Positions 7,998 through 16,750 are shown, numbered from the stretch's first letter. The stretch is 64,000 bases of DNA from Irregularibacter muris (GCF_024622505.1 NZ_JANKAS010000004.1:124001-188000); one strand, 5' to 3'. A program made the numbers and translations. Notes: generated from the letters alone by a model not told the origin.

Positions 7998-9518
7998 TTA
8001 CGCTTTAACCTTTCCATAAGCCCTTTCAGCCTCTAAACGAATTTTCTTTCTAATATTTTCTTCTACTTCATTAACTTCAGGATCATCCTCATAAAAAACA
8101 TAGAAATTCGGATCTGTCTTGCCTATTCCCATGTAACGTGCCTTATAATCCTTAAGAAGTGCCCAGAATTTCTTTCTAAGTATAAAAAGAGCTAGAAGGT
8201 TGGTAAATACCGGAATCACCAGGGATATATCTACGATTGTCCAAAATAGCTCTGGGCCATTTCCAGTTAGTACAATTGAAGATACAATGATGATATTGGG
8301 AATTGGAAATACAAACTTAAAAATTTTAACAACTTTATCCCTTAAAATAGGTTTATATCTTAATGCATGATTAAATATCGCTAAATAATAAGTAAACCAA
8401 CCTGATGTTGTTGTTAAACCAAAAAGAATACCCATCATACCTATAAATAGAGTTCCAAAACGTCCATAAGCACTTTCATAAGCCATTATTGTCAGTGTAG
8501 CCCCCGCCTGCCCACTGGTCCAAATACCTGTTGATAAAATTGAAAGTGCCGTAACAGAACATACAATTATCGTATCTATAAACACTTCAAATGATCCCCA
8601 AAGTCCCTGTTTTATGGGATGTATTGTATTTGCAGAACCGTGAATTAATGGCGATGGTCCTTGACCTGCTTCATTAGAGTTTATAGAACGAGCAATACCC
8701 ATTTTTATAGTTTCTGAAACTGCTACTCCTACAAAACCACCTACGGCAGCTGTACCTGTAAAAGCATCATGGAAAATTGAATAAACAACACCAGGCATAT
8801 TCCCAATATTTATAAAAATTAATCCTAGGCCACCTAAAAGGTATGCTGTGGTCATAAAGGGAACAGCCCTTGATGAAAATTTTGCAATTCTTGGTGTGCC
8901 CTTCCAAATTACATAGTATAAAATCACCGAATATATTAATGTAGTAGCAATCATATTAATATGAAAAGACTCACTAAGAATTTCGGAAATAGTATAGGCT
9001 TGAGAGCCCCCAAGGAACTGAGCAACAAATCCAATACCGAAAGCAACAGCCAGGACATAGCCGAACTTATGTCCCATTTCCCTTCCAATACCCTTTTCCA
9101 TGAAATAAGTAGAACCGCCAAAATATTCTCCTCTTTCATTTTTTGAGCGATAGTGACAACCTAATGCCGTTTCTACCAATTTTACCATCATGCCAAAGAT
9201 TGCCCAAATCCATAACCAAAATACAGCACCTGGCCCCCCAACAGCTATAGCCGTTGCAACACCGCCTATATTCCCACTGCCTACACAACCACCAATAGCA
9301 ATACACACCGCTTCAAAGGGTGTTACTTGACCAGCGTGAATATCATTTGCTTCTTTACTAAATATACTGCCAAATGTCTTTTTCATAATATGCCTAAAAT
9401 GGGTTAATGTAAAAAATCCAGAGCCAACTGTAAAATATAATCCTACTAAAATTACAAAACCTAGAAACGGTGTTCCCCAAAGGAAACTACTTATTCTATT
9501 TAATACTTCCGCCAACAC
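7998..9518 (-). CDS. AGCS-family sodium/amino-acid symporter
   Basis: Polytopic inner-membrane transporter of the alanine/glycine:cation symporter family (506 aa, about ten or eleven membrane segments). Family signatures seen are CIAIGGCVGSGNIGGVATAI near residues 70-90 and GIARSINSNEAGQGPSPLIH near 270-290, where the Asn/Glu region coordinates Na+ and substrate. It should import a small neutral amino acid with sodium. Being co-transcribed with a Cys/Met PLP enzyme, its substrate may be the amino acid that enzyme degrades. It is first in the operon, with a 113-bp leader after a MerR-type promoter. Confidence 0.92.
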   Translation of the reverse strand: MLAEVLNRISSFLWGTPFLGFVILVGLYFTVGSGFFTLTHFRHIMKKTFGSIFSKEANDIHAGQVTPFEAVCIAIGGCVGSGNIGGVATAIAVGGPGAVFWLWIWAIFGMMVKLVETALGCHYRSKNERGEYFGGSTYFMEKGIGREMGHKFGYVLAVAFGIGFVAQFLGGSQAYTISEILSESFHINMIATTLIYSVILYYVIWKGTPRIAKFSSRAVPFMTTAYLLGGLGLIFINIGNMPGVVYSIFHDAFTGTAAVGGFVGVAVSETIKMGIARSINSNEAGQGPSPLIHGSANTIHPIKQGLWGSFEVFIDTIIVCSVTALSILSTGIWTSGQAGATLTIMAYESAYGRFGTLFIGMMGILFGLTTTSGWFTYYLAIFNHALRYKPILRDKVVKIFKFVFPIPNIIIVSSIVLTGNGPELFWTIVDISLVIPVFTNLLALFILRKKFWALLKDYKARYMGIGKTDPNFYVFYEDDPEVNEVEENIRKKIRLEAERAYGKVKA

Positions 9519-9630
9519 AATAATTCCCCCTTTGTTTTTTTGTGATTTGCCTTTTCCTTACAAGTCATTCACAAAAATATTTTTCGGCCGAATAAATATT
9601 TCTGGTTTTGCACTGAAACTTTCAATATTC

Positions 9631-9661
9631 ATTCTAAAGCCTATATTAACTATAGAGTCAA
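9631..9661 (-). promoter_or_regulatory. MerR-type promoter of the symporter/PLP-enzyme operon
   Basis: On the minus strand the -35 TTGACT (9661-9656) and the -10 TAGAAT (9636-9631) are separated by 19 bp. The spacer starts with the dyad CTATAGTTAATATAG. An over-long 19-bp spacer holding a dyad is the hallmark of MerR-activated promoters. The same TTGACTCTAT sequence recurs at 9750 and 12291. Confidence 0.7.
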
Positions 9662-9749
9662 TAGGGGGTATGAATTTTATTATGATACTCATAATTCACA
9701 AAATATTTTCTTTTCAACTTTCATATAGAATAAAACATAATAAAAAGTG

Positions 9750-9780
9750 TTGACTCTATTCTTACTATACATATTAAAAT
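9750..9780 (+). promoter_or_regulatory. MerR-type promoter of the plus-strand PLP-enzyme gene
   Basis: TTGACT at 9750-9755 and TAAAAT at 9775-9780 have a 19-bp spacer that begins CTATTCTTACTATAC. It lies 43 bp upstream of the ATG at 9824 and faces away from the minus-strand promoter. The 305-bp region 9519-9823 between the divergent operons holds these two promoters and no credible gene. Confidence 0.68.
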
Positions 9781-9823
9781 AACTTATAGTTTAATAATTA
9801 CTTAAAATTAGGAGGATGATAAA

Positions 9824-11008
9824 ATGGAATTTTCAAAAGCATCAGAAATTCTTTATAAAGGTAGAGTAGTGAAAGGCATGGATTTTAATAAGCCTGAAGC
9901 ATTCCCACTTTTTGCGAATACTTCCTTTACCATGAAGAGTTTAGATGAAGTAAAAGAGGCATATAAGTCTAAGTACACCTATGTAAGAACGGGGAATCCC
10001 AATCGAGACTCTTTGGCAGAAATCGTATCTTCTTTAGAATGCGGTGAAGATACACTAATATTTTCATCAGGTATGGGGGCGATTACCACCACAATGCTAG
10101 CTTTAGTCAAACCAGGAGATCATATTATCTGTAATCGTAATATTTATGGTGAAACATTTGATGTTATGGTAAAGCTCTTGTCTACCTTTGGAGTGGAAAC
10201 CATCCTTGTTGATTTTGATGATATTGAAAATGTAAGAAAAGCTATTCAACCTAATACAAAAATGATTTATTCAGAAGTGTTAGCTAATCCAACCATCAAT
10301 GTTGCTGATATCCCTACTTTAGCTAAAATTGCCCATGATCATGATGCCCTTCTTATGATAGACAACACTTTCACATCACCAATTGCCATACAGCCAATAT
10401 CCTTTGGTGCTGATATTGTTATCAACTCTATGACAAAATTCATGAATGGTCATAGTGATGCAATAACAGGCTCTATTACAGCATCCTCAGAAATTATTGA
10501 AACAATTCGTCCCATAAGAATGCTTTGTGGTACACCTGGTGATCCACACGCTTCCTGGATGATGATAAGAGGGATACAGACAATAGATTTAAGGCTAAAA
10601 AAACAAATGGCTAACGCTGCTAAACTAGCTAAAGCCTTGGAAGACAATCAATATGTTTCAAAAGTAAATCATCCAAGCCTTGAAAGTTTCCCACAACATG
10701 AACTTGCAACGAAGCTTTTCAAATCAAAGGATACCATGAGTGGCATTATGAGCTTTATCATTCCGGAGGATGAGAAAAAAATAAATGCGTTTATGCAAAA
10801 ACTTCATTTTGCACACTATGCCACTACCCTTGGAGGCTTACGTACAACGCTCAATCATCCTGTAACAAGTTCTCATAGTCATATGCCAGATGAAGATAGA
10901 AGAAAAATGGGGATTACACCAGGTATGTTCCGTCTTTCAGTAGGCATTGAAGATGTAGATGATTTAATTACCGACTTTATGCAGGCCCTTCAGGTTTTCG
11001 GTAATTAA
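9824..11008 (+). CDS. Cys/Met-metabolism PLP-dependent enzyme, paralogue
   Basis: Second gamma-family PLP enzyme (394 aa), clearly related over its whole length to the one at 6737. The PLP lysine is Lys205 in NSMTKFMNGHSD, the SSGMGAIT loop is near 81-88, and the active-site Tyr is in IYGET, again with Glu where methionine gamma-lyase has Cys. Both proteins end with a matching GGxRTTL...SSHxxxP segment that lines the active site. AGGAGG precedes the ATG and a MerR-type promoter lies 43 bp upstream. The pair could split consecutive or alternative steps of sulfur-amino-acid breakdown (2-oxo acid, ammonia and thiol release); this is inferred. Confidence 0.87.
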   Translation: MEFSKASEILYKGRVVKGMDFNKPEAFPLFANTSFTMKSLDEVKEAYKSKYTYVRTGNPNRDSLAEIVSSLECGEDTLIFSSGMGAITTTMLALVKPGDHIICNRNIYGETFDVMVKLLSTFGVETILVDFDDIENVRKAIQPNTKMIYSEVLANPTINVADIPTLAKIAHDHDALLMIDNTFTSPIAIQPISFGADIVINSMTKFMNGHSDAITGSITASSEIIETIRPIRMLCGTPGDPHASWMMIRGIQTIDLRLKKQMANAAKLAKALEDNQYVSKVNHPSLESFPQHELATKLFKSKDTMSGIMSFIIPEDEKKINAFMQKLHFAHYATTLGGLRTTLNHPVTSSHSHMPDEDRRKMGITPGMFRLSVGIEDVDDLITDFMQALQVFGN

Positions 11009-11050
11009 TTTGTCCTTTGCATTCAATAGCATTAAAAACAAATAGAATAT

Positions 11051-11086
11051 AAGTCCTTCCTCTTTATTCCATTAGAGGCAGGACTT
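11051..11086 (+). terminator. Terminator of the plus-strand PLP-enzyme gene
   Basis: AAGTCCT..CCTCT pairs with AGAGG..AGGACTT around a 10-nt loop with one mismatch. It lies 42 bp after the stop and has a weak T-rich tail. Confidence 0.6.
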
Positions 11087-11410
11087 GTATTGTAAATTTT
11101 ATGTTGTTATAATATTCATTATGAGCCATGAAAAATGCATATATTTATTGATCAAAAATTATTCAATATCTATCCATCTCTGTATCTCGGATATCTTTTT
11201 TATATTTTTCTTTTCATTTTTGAAAACGTATTCATAATAGAATTAGTGAGATTCCATTTCTCCAGAAAAATATATAAAATTTTTCACTATCCTATACTCT
11301 TTTTCTGGTGATATGAACTTAAATGCAATAGAAAAAAATAAAATACATTTTATAAACATACATTTTTCCAAAAATATTGAGATTAGCATTTTAAGACAAA
11401 ATTATTAAAA
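11087..11410. other. AT-rich intergenic region before the MerR gene
   Basis: No gene, strong hairpin or TTGACTCTAT site is seen here. The promoter of the regulator must lie within it but no clear -35/-10 pair stands out, so the regulator itself may not be under its own MerR-type promoter. Confidence 0.4.
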
Positions 11411-11422
11411 GGAGGATGTGCT

Positions 11423-12268
11423 ATGACAGAACTATACTCTATTGGTGAAGTTGCTAAAACTATGGGGGTATCTGTACAGACTTTACGATATTACAGCTCA
11501 ATTGACATACTGCATCCAAAGCATATTAATTCTTTAACAGGATACCGTTACTACTCTGCGGATCAATTGCATTTTATCGATCGTATTAAATACCTACAGA
11601 AATTTGGCTTATCTCTAAAAGAAATCAACAATATCATTAATAACAATGATATCACCCAACTTCTTTCAATATTAGAAAAGCAGGAGACAGAATGCTATAA
11701 AGAAATAATCAAGCTTCATGAAACTATTGATGATATTGAATGGTATAAAAATTATTTTTCCTATATAAAGGATAATCATGACAACAATAATGAAGATAAT
11801 AATGACATGGGGATTACCTATACCAAATATTTTAAAAAACGCTATATGGTTACCACCAAGATTATACAGAACGAACCAAAATCAAATTTTCATATAAGAC
11901 TTCATGCTATTAAAAATAGTAAAAAGTTTAAGAATCTAAAATATATGCGTCAATTCTCATATATTTTAGACTATGATAGTGTTTTGGAAGGTTCATTAAA
12001 TCCCCTCTATCTTGGTATGTTTATCAAAGAACCACCGCACTTTCAAAACTGTAATATTATGGACATCCCTGAGGGTAATTATTTTTGTTTTAAGGCGAGA
12101 ATTTTAAGTGAAAGCTGGAATCCTCAACCTATACAAATGTTTTTTAGTAAAACAAAAGAAAAACCTGTTCTTGTTCTAGCAAATGAATATGAAAATGATC
12201 TACATGAATATTCCCATTGTATTTATGAAATACAAATTCTAATCCCAAATTCCCACCCAACTTTATAA
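11423..12268 (+). CDS. MerR-family regulator with GyrI/BmrR-like effector domain
   Basis: DNA-binding activator of 281 aa. The N-terminal MerR winged helix reads YSIGEVAKTMGVSVQTLRYY (residues 5-24), followed by TGYRYYSADQLHFIDRI. A dimerisation helix lies around 78-118, a short Asn/Asp-rich linker near 118-128, and a C-terminal GyrI-like (BmrR-type) domain occupies about 130-278. Such domains usually bind small organic or aromatic effectors. AGGAGG precedes the ATG. The gene sits between the PLP-enzyme gene and an EamA exporter gene. Three nearby promoters have the 19-bp spacer this family acts on, so it is the likely activator of all three. The effector is unknown. Confidence 0.9.
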   Translation: MTELYSIGEVAKTMGVSVQTLRYYSSIDILHPKHINSLTGYRYYSADQLHFIDRIKYLQKFGLSLKEINNIINNNDITQLLSILEKQETECYKEIIKLHETIDDIEWYKNYFSYIKDNHDNNNEDNNDMGITYTKYFKKRYMVTTKIIQNEPKSNFHIRLHAIKNSKKFKNLKYMRQFSYILDYDSVLEGSLNPLYLGMFIKEPPHFQNCNIMDIPEGNYFCFKARILSESWNPQPIQMFFSKTKEKPVLVLANEYENDLHEYSHCIYEIQILIPNSHPTL

Positions 12269-12290
12269 GCAAATAAATTCAATATTCTTC

Positions 12291-12321
12291 TTGACTCTAT
12301 TGCAATCATAGACTATATAAT
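12291..12321 (+). promoter_or_regulatory. MerR-type promoter of the EamA transporter gene
   Basis: TTGACT at 12291-12296 and a consensus TATAAT at 12316-12321 are 19 bp apart, with the spacer starting CTATTGCAATCATAG. The first ten bases, TTGACTCTAT, are identical to the two sites at 9631-9661 and 9750-9780. It begins 22 bp after the regulator stop codon. Confidence 0.72.
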
Positions 12322-12359
12322 TATAAATACGGCTATTGATTGAAAGGAGTTGGTTTTTT

Positions 12360-13265
12360 ATGAAGAAAACATCTTATTTATATGTTATTTTTGCTGCTAC
12401 ACTATGGGGTGGAATAGGGGTGTTTTTTAAAATTCTCAGTGGGCTAGGTTTTTCTCAGATGCAAGTAGTTGCTATTCGTGTCACTAGTGCTGCCATAGCC
12501 CTTACACTTTATATTCTTATCAAGGATCCATCCTTGTTAAAAATAAAGTTAAAGGACTGTTGGTGTTTTGTAGGTACAGGCATAATCAGTCTTGTATTTT
12601 TTAACTGGTGCTATTTTACAGCAATAGAATTGACAAGTTTAGCTGTCGCAGCCGTTTTAATGTATACTTCCCCTATCTTCGTCATGCTTTTTTCCACTAT
12701 TTTATTTAAGGAAAAAATAAATCTTCAAAAGATTATTGCACTTATTATGACATTTATAGGCTGTATTTTTGTTGCAAATATCTTCCATTCTAGTGCCAAT
12801 AACTTTTCAGCCATAGGAATATTAGTCGGTATAGGCTCAGGAATTGGGTATGCTCTATACAGCATTTTTGGAAGATATGCTATTGAAAAAGGATATCACT
12901 CTATAACTATTTCTGAATATACTTTTGTCTTTGCTATGATAGGCTCCTTACCGATTAGTGGTTTAATAAAATCCCTGCCTATGTTAGTGAATACACAAGC
13001 TGTAACTAGCACCCTTGGCATAGGTGTACTTTGTTGTGTCTTTCCATTTATTTTATATACTAAAGGATTATCTAATATTGAAAACAGTAAGGCTGCTATT
13101 ATGGCCACTATTGAACCTGCTGTTGCCACACTTCTTAGTTTCTTTCTTTATGGTGAGAAACTATTAAACAGCAAGGGAATAGGGATATTCCTTATATTTA
13201 TCTCAGTTCTATTGTTAAATTTAGAACCTAAGGATAATAAAGCAATAAAGATTAAGTATATATAA
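12360..13265 (+). CDS. EamA/DMT-family membrane transporter
   Basis: Drug/metabolite-transporter superfamily permease, about 301 aa with ten predicted membrane segments made of two EamA repeats (roughly residues 8-140 and 155-290). The second repeat begins IGILVGIGSGIGYALYSIFG. Members typically export amino acids, nucleobases or metabolites. The ATG at 12360 is chosen because AAAGGAG lies 8-10 nt upstream; an in-frame TTG at 12336 has no such site. It has its own MerR-type promoter and probably exports a compound linked to the neighbouring amino-acid enzymes or to the MerR effector. The substrate is inferred only. Confidence 0.9.
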   Translation: MKKTSYLYVIFAATLWGGIGVFFKILSGLGFSQMQVVAIRVTSAAIALTLYILIKDPSLLKIKLKDCWCFVGTGIISLVFFNWCYFTAIELTSLAVAAVLMYTSPIFVMLFSTILFKEKINLQKIIALIMTFIGCIFVANIFHSSANNFSAIGILVGIGSGIGYALYSIFGRYAIEKGYHSITISEYTFVFAMIGSLPISGLIKSLPMLVNTQAVTSTLGIGVLCCVFPFILYTKGLSNIENSKAAIMATIEPAVATLLSFFLYGEKLLNSKGIGIFLIFISVLLLNLEPKDNKAIKIKYI

Positions 13266-13347
13266 TTGTATATAGAGAAAATGGACCACAAATCCTTTAT
13301 TTATTTTCAAGATGATTATAAAGCTGGCAAAAAAGCTAGAGCTAAAA

Positions 13348-13384
13348 TTTAAGGAGAACCATAAAAGCTATGGTTCTCCTTAAA
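13348..13384. terminator. Bidirectional terminator between convergent EamA and GGDEF genes
   Basis: A 16-bp perfect stem (arms about 13348-13363 and 13369-13384, core AAGGAGAACCATA) with a 5-nt loop lies between the two converging stop codons. Confidence 0.85.
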
Positions 13385-13401
13385 TATTGAAATTTTTCTG
13401 T

Positions 13402-14268
13402 CTATGCAATTTCATTTATATCCACATATTCAATAATAATGGGGTTGTTACCATCTTTTTTTGCCTTTGTAGATGCTAAACTTGCACGATTCACCAATTT
13501 ATTGATCAATGTTTCTGATATATTTTGTCCTTTGTTCTCTTGTCTCTTCCATCCAGTAATGCCTATGGATACTGAAACGGGTATGTTCTCTAAAAAAGGA
13601 TATGCCTTGATAGCCTTTGTAACCTTTTCAGCAAATGGTTTACTCTCTTTTATACTATAAGGAGCTACTATAGCAAATTCATCTCCACCATATCTGCATA
13701 AATAACAGTTTGACCCAAGATTACTTTTTAATATATCTGATATACTTTTGAGTATTCTATCCCCGGCGATATGTCCATAGGTTTTATTTATGTAACCAAA
13801 GTTATTCAAATCTATAAAAATTATTGTAGCATTTTTGTCCTGTCTTATTAGATTATAGATATTGTAAAACATATAATCGCTTTTATATAAATCAGTAAGG
13901 GAATCAATGTATTGACCTAGTTCAACATTTAAGATTGTCCTTGTGACATAGCCTATAATCTCCTCTTCTTTTTCTACAAGTAAAACCTGAATATCCCTAT
14001 TTCTACTAAATATCTCTTTAATTTCCCATATGTATATATTACAATCAACGCATATATATTTATCCGACATAACGTCGGCAATTATTCTATTTGGATGTGC
14101 GCCTATTAATTCTTTTTTTGTAAGAATGCCAGTGAGTGTCTTTTTTGCATAGGCAATAAAGCATTCAATATTATCCTCTTGAAAAATTTCTTGAATTCTT
14201 CTAACTCCATTTAATATATTAACTTTCATAAATTTTTTTTCCATTATATTTGAAACCCTCATTATCAT
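13402..14268 (-). CDS. CBS-pair GGDEF diguanylate cyclase
   Basis: Cytoplasmic diguanylate cyclase (288 aa), making c-di-GMP from two GTP. Two CBS motifs (about residues 3-58 and 62-118) form a likely nucleotide-sensing module, followed by a GGDEF domain from about 122 with DSLTDLY, FIDLNNFGYIN and an intact RYGGDEF at 192-198. No RxxD inhibitory I-site is seen five residues before GGDEF, so product inhibition may be weak. There is no membrane segment. The start overlaps the stop of the small upstream gene by 4 bp (ATGA), indicating translational coupling. Confidence 0.9.
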   Translation of the reverse strand: MIMRVSNIMEKKFMKVNILNGVRRIQEIFQEDNIECFIAYAKKTLTGILTKKELIGAHPNRIIADVMSDKYICVDCNIYIWEIKEIFSRNRDIQVLLVEKEEEIIGYVTRTILNVELGQYIDSLTDLYKSDYMFYNIYNLIRQDKNATIIFIDLNNFGYINKTYGHIAGDRILKSISDILKSNLGSNCYLCRYGGDEFAIVAPYSIKESKPFAEKVTKAIKAYPFLENIPVSVSIGITGWKRQENKGQNISETLINKLVNRASLASTKAKKDGNNPIIIEYVDINEIA

Positions 14269-14615
14269 AATTCAATGGATTTGCTAACATTAAGAGTTAT
14301 ATTTACTTGTGCTTTTATTACCATTGATTCGTTAGCAATTCCTTCTCCTTCCTCGATAATTATTGGAATAAGTTTATCCTTTGATAACATATTCAATAGA
14401 GCTTTTCTTACAACAATAGCCTCAATATATTTATGTTGAACTTTAATTATTTCATATTGTTCCGGTGAAAGTATATCTACCATTCTTCTTGCGGCCTCTG
14501 GACCTATCGGCGCTTTTTTCCCTACGATCAATGCATCTTGCATTGGAGGCATTTCAAATTCTGAAAGGCGCATATTTATTTCAGCTTTTTTTGTTCCTTC
14601 GGTTTTACCATCCAT
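14265..14615 (-). CDS. Conserved-looking small protein of unknown function, coupled to the GGDEF gene
   Basis: A 116-aa protein that I do not recognise. The ATG at 14615 is chosen because GGAAGGTGG lies 8 nt upstream, although the frame is open to 14657. It has no membrane segment or signal peptide. Visible parts are MRLSEFEMPPMQDALIVGKK, a helical middle (AARRMVDILSPEQYEIIKVQ) and a C-terminal strand-rich end IKAQVNITLNVS. The stop overlaps the GGDEF start, so the two proteins are likely made together and may work together, for example as a sensor or adaptor for the CBS module. That role is inference. Confidence 0.7.
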   Translation of the reverse strand: MDGKTEGTKKAEINMRLSEFEMPPMQDALIVGKKAPIGPEAARRMVDILSPEQYEIIKVQHKYIEAIVVRKALLNMLSKDKLIPIIIEEGEGIANESMVIKAQVNITLNVSKSIEL

Positions 14616-14793
14616 TAAATCTTCCACCTTCCGTAGATATAAGTAATATATTATCATATTTTGTCTAATTTTTCCATTACAATATTTGTAATTGATTACA
14701 CTTTAAATGTCTATTTCACTCTATTCATCATAAACATTATATTGATTGAGGATAATAGGTGTTTTCTTCTGATCCTTTCCTGAAAAGAAAAAG

Positions 14794-14829
14794 AAAAGCA
14801 GGAGATTCTTTGCATTTTCTCCTACTTTT
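14794..14829 (-). terminator. Terminator downstream of the Bce-type operon
   Basis: On the minus strand AAAAGTAGGAGA, a loop of 12 nt and TCTCCTGCTTTTC form a 12-bp stem with one G-U pair, then a T-rich tract. It lies about 170 bp after the kinase stop. The remainder of 14658-15002 contains no gene. Confidence 0.7.
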
Positions 14830-15002
14830 CTCTGTATTTTTCTTATCAATCTTTTTTATCGAAATGAACTTTTTATACTCTCTTTACCAGCAATCCTATC
14901 CTCATTCATAACAAAGATATCTTATTACTTGCAACGCATCATAATCGAACTAAAATGACGTGATCCTTGAGAAGAAAGCAAACTTAAATAGAGTATCATA
15001 AC

Positions 15003-16040
15003 TTAATGTTTCACATTTGGAAACATTAAGGATATGGTCAAACCTGAACCAAGTTGTGATTTTGCATCCACTTGAATGGCTAAATCATAAGCCATTTTCC
15101 TCACTAAAAAGAGTCCCATACCCGTTGCTTGTCTTGTATAACTACCTTTCCTTCCTGTAAATCCCTTATCAAAAATAAATGGTAAATCCTCTTGAGATAC
15201 CCCAGGTCCATTATCACTAATGTGCAAAATGATTTGATCACGCCCTTCATCATAAACCGTTTCAAATTTTAGAATTGCATCATCCTGATTCCCTTCAACG
15301 TATTTTGTAGTATTGGCGATGATTTGTTCTACTATAAAAGCCAATCCCTTGGGGTCAGATAAAATCTTCATTTCCTCCCCTATAAACTGTATATGAAAAG
15401 CCGCTTCATCCAATAAGGTTTTATGCTTCTCCATTGTCTCTTTACAAAATGCTAATAGGCTTATTGGCTCAAAAATATAATCTTTATGAACAGCCCCAAG
15501 TCTTGCAAAATACAAAATTCGCTCTACATCTCCAAGCATTTGATCTTTGACATGAAACATACGCTGCCTGACAAGGGGAGACATTTCGTCACTGCGGTTA
15601 TCTAATACCAATGTCATCAATGACAAAGGCTTTTTCATTTCATGAACCCATCCTTCTATATAATTTTCATAATCGGCGAGCTCAATGACTTGATCATTAA
15701 GTTTGGACTGATAGGATCTTATGACACTGCCTATTCTACGAATATGCGACCGATCTGTCTTAGGAGATAGCCTACACAATATTTCTTCCTTGGTTTCATT
15801 GGGTTCTAACAGAAAATCCTGAAGGGCATCTTCTATTCCTTCTTGCTTTCTAACCATAATGAATAAAGACAAGACTATCATTGCCAGAGTAAACACAATC
15901 ATTAATCCTACTAAAACCATAAATGTATCCGGATAGGCTAACCAAGCGAGAAAGCTAAACAGAATATCCGTAACAATCAAAATGATGAACCATAATTTAT
16001 AAGCATCAAAACAGTCATAGATTCGCTTTATCCATTTCAT
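15003..16040 (-). CDS. bceS: BceS-type intramembrane-sensing histidine kinase
   Basis: Sensor kinase of a peptide-antibiotic detoxification module (345 aa). Two adjacent membrane segments (about 15-35 and 42-62) with almost no external loop are typical of BceS kinases, which read the state of their ABC transporter. The H-box is EGWVHEMKKPLSL. An N-box (FIVEQIIANTTKY) and G-boxes SDNGPGVS and ATGMGLFLV follow. It overlaps the regulator gene by 4 bp (ATGA). The order ATPase, permease, regulator, kinase in one operon supports the assignment. Confidence 0.92.
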   Translation of the reverse strand: MKWIKRIYDCFDAYKLWFIILIVTDILFSFLAWLAYPDTFMVLVGLMIVFTLAMIVLSLFIMVRKQEGIEDALQDFLLEPNETKEEILCRLSPKTDRSHIRRIGSVIRSYQSKLNDQVIELADYENYIEGWVHEMKKPLSLMTLVLDNRSDEMSPLVRQRMFHVKDQMLGDVERILYFARLGAVHKDYIFEPISLLAFCKETMEKHKTLLDEAAFHIQFIGEEMKILSDPKGLAFIVEQIIANTTKYVEGNQDDAILKFETVYDEGRDQIILHISDNGPGVSQEDLPFIFDKGFTGRKGSYTRQATGMGLFLVRKMAYDLAIQVDAKSQLGSGLTISLMFPNVKH

Positions 16041-16732
16041 GTTTTTCTCTGCCCCCTAAGTCGGTATCCCTGACCCCTAATTGTCTCAATTTGATTGTCC
16101 AAGTTTAATTGAGACAATGTTTTTCGTAAACGAGTCAGATTGACTTGAAGTGCATTTTCATCTATATATTGGTCTGTTCCCCATAAAAGTTCACTCAATG
16201 TCGACTTGGATACAATCTCAGGTCTACGCTGCACTAAAGCCAATAAAATTCTTCCCTCATTAGCTGATAACAACAAGGATTGGGATCCCTTATATAAGGT
16301 AAAGGTATTTGGGTCTAATAAAAAACTGCCACCATCTACTAGCTCTGGTTGCCCTTCAAATCTTCTTAGCAGGTTTTGAATACGTGCTAATAATCTATCT
16401 CGATTACATGGTTTGGTGAGATAATCATCTGCACCCAAATGGAGTCCATGTAATTCATCCTGCAGCTTATCTCTAGATGTAAGAATCAATATTGGACCAA
16501 TTCCTTGGGATTTTAGACTTTTGCAAATTTCAAAGCCTGATTGTTCTGGTAAATTGATGTCTAACAAAACTAAATCTGGTGCCAAAGTGACTATTTGAGG
16601 AACGATATTATGAAAATCTGTAATTGCCGCCACTTCAAACCCTGCCTTCTGCAATATATCCACTAACTCTTCTCTCATCAATGAATCATCTTCAACAATT
16701 GTAATCCTAATCACTTCGCCACCTCTTTCCAT
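16037..16732 (-). CDS. bceR: BceR-type response regulator
   Basis: OmpR-family regulator of the same operon. The receiver domain has LVLLDINLPEQSGF with the phospho-Asp at about residue 57 and DDYLTKPCNRD with the conserved Lys. The winged helix ends ETIRGQGYRL. A start at the ATG at 16732 has AAGGGG 10 nt upstream; a GTG at 16714 with AGAGG 7 nt upstream would give the more usual N-terminus MIRITIVEDD. It probably activates the transporter genes through the dyad at 19778-19794. Confidence 0.92.
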   Translation of the reverse strand: MERGGEVIRITIVEDDSLMREELVDILQKAGFEVAAITDFHNIVPQIVTLAPDLVLLDINLPEQSGFEICKSLKSQGIGPILILTSRDKLQDELHGLHLGADDYLTKPCNRDRLLARIQNLLRRFEGQPELVDGGSFLLDPNTFTLYKGSQSLLLSANEGRILLALVQRRPEIVSKSTLSELLWGTDQYIDENALQVNLTRLRKTLSQLNLDNQIETIRGQGYRLRGQRKT

Positions 16733-16750
16733 GTAAAATATACCCCTTCC

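Noticed and set aside
9532-9753. Open frame of 73 codons in the divergent promoter region
   Set aside because: It runs over both MerR-type promoters, has no ribosome binding site and a random composition.
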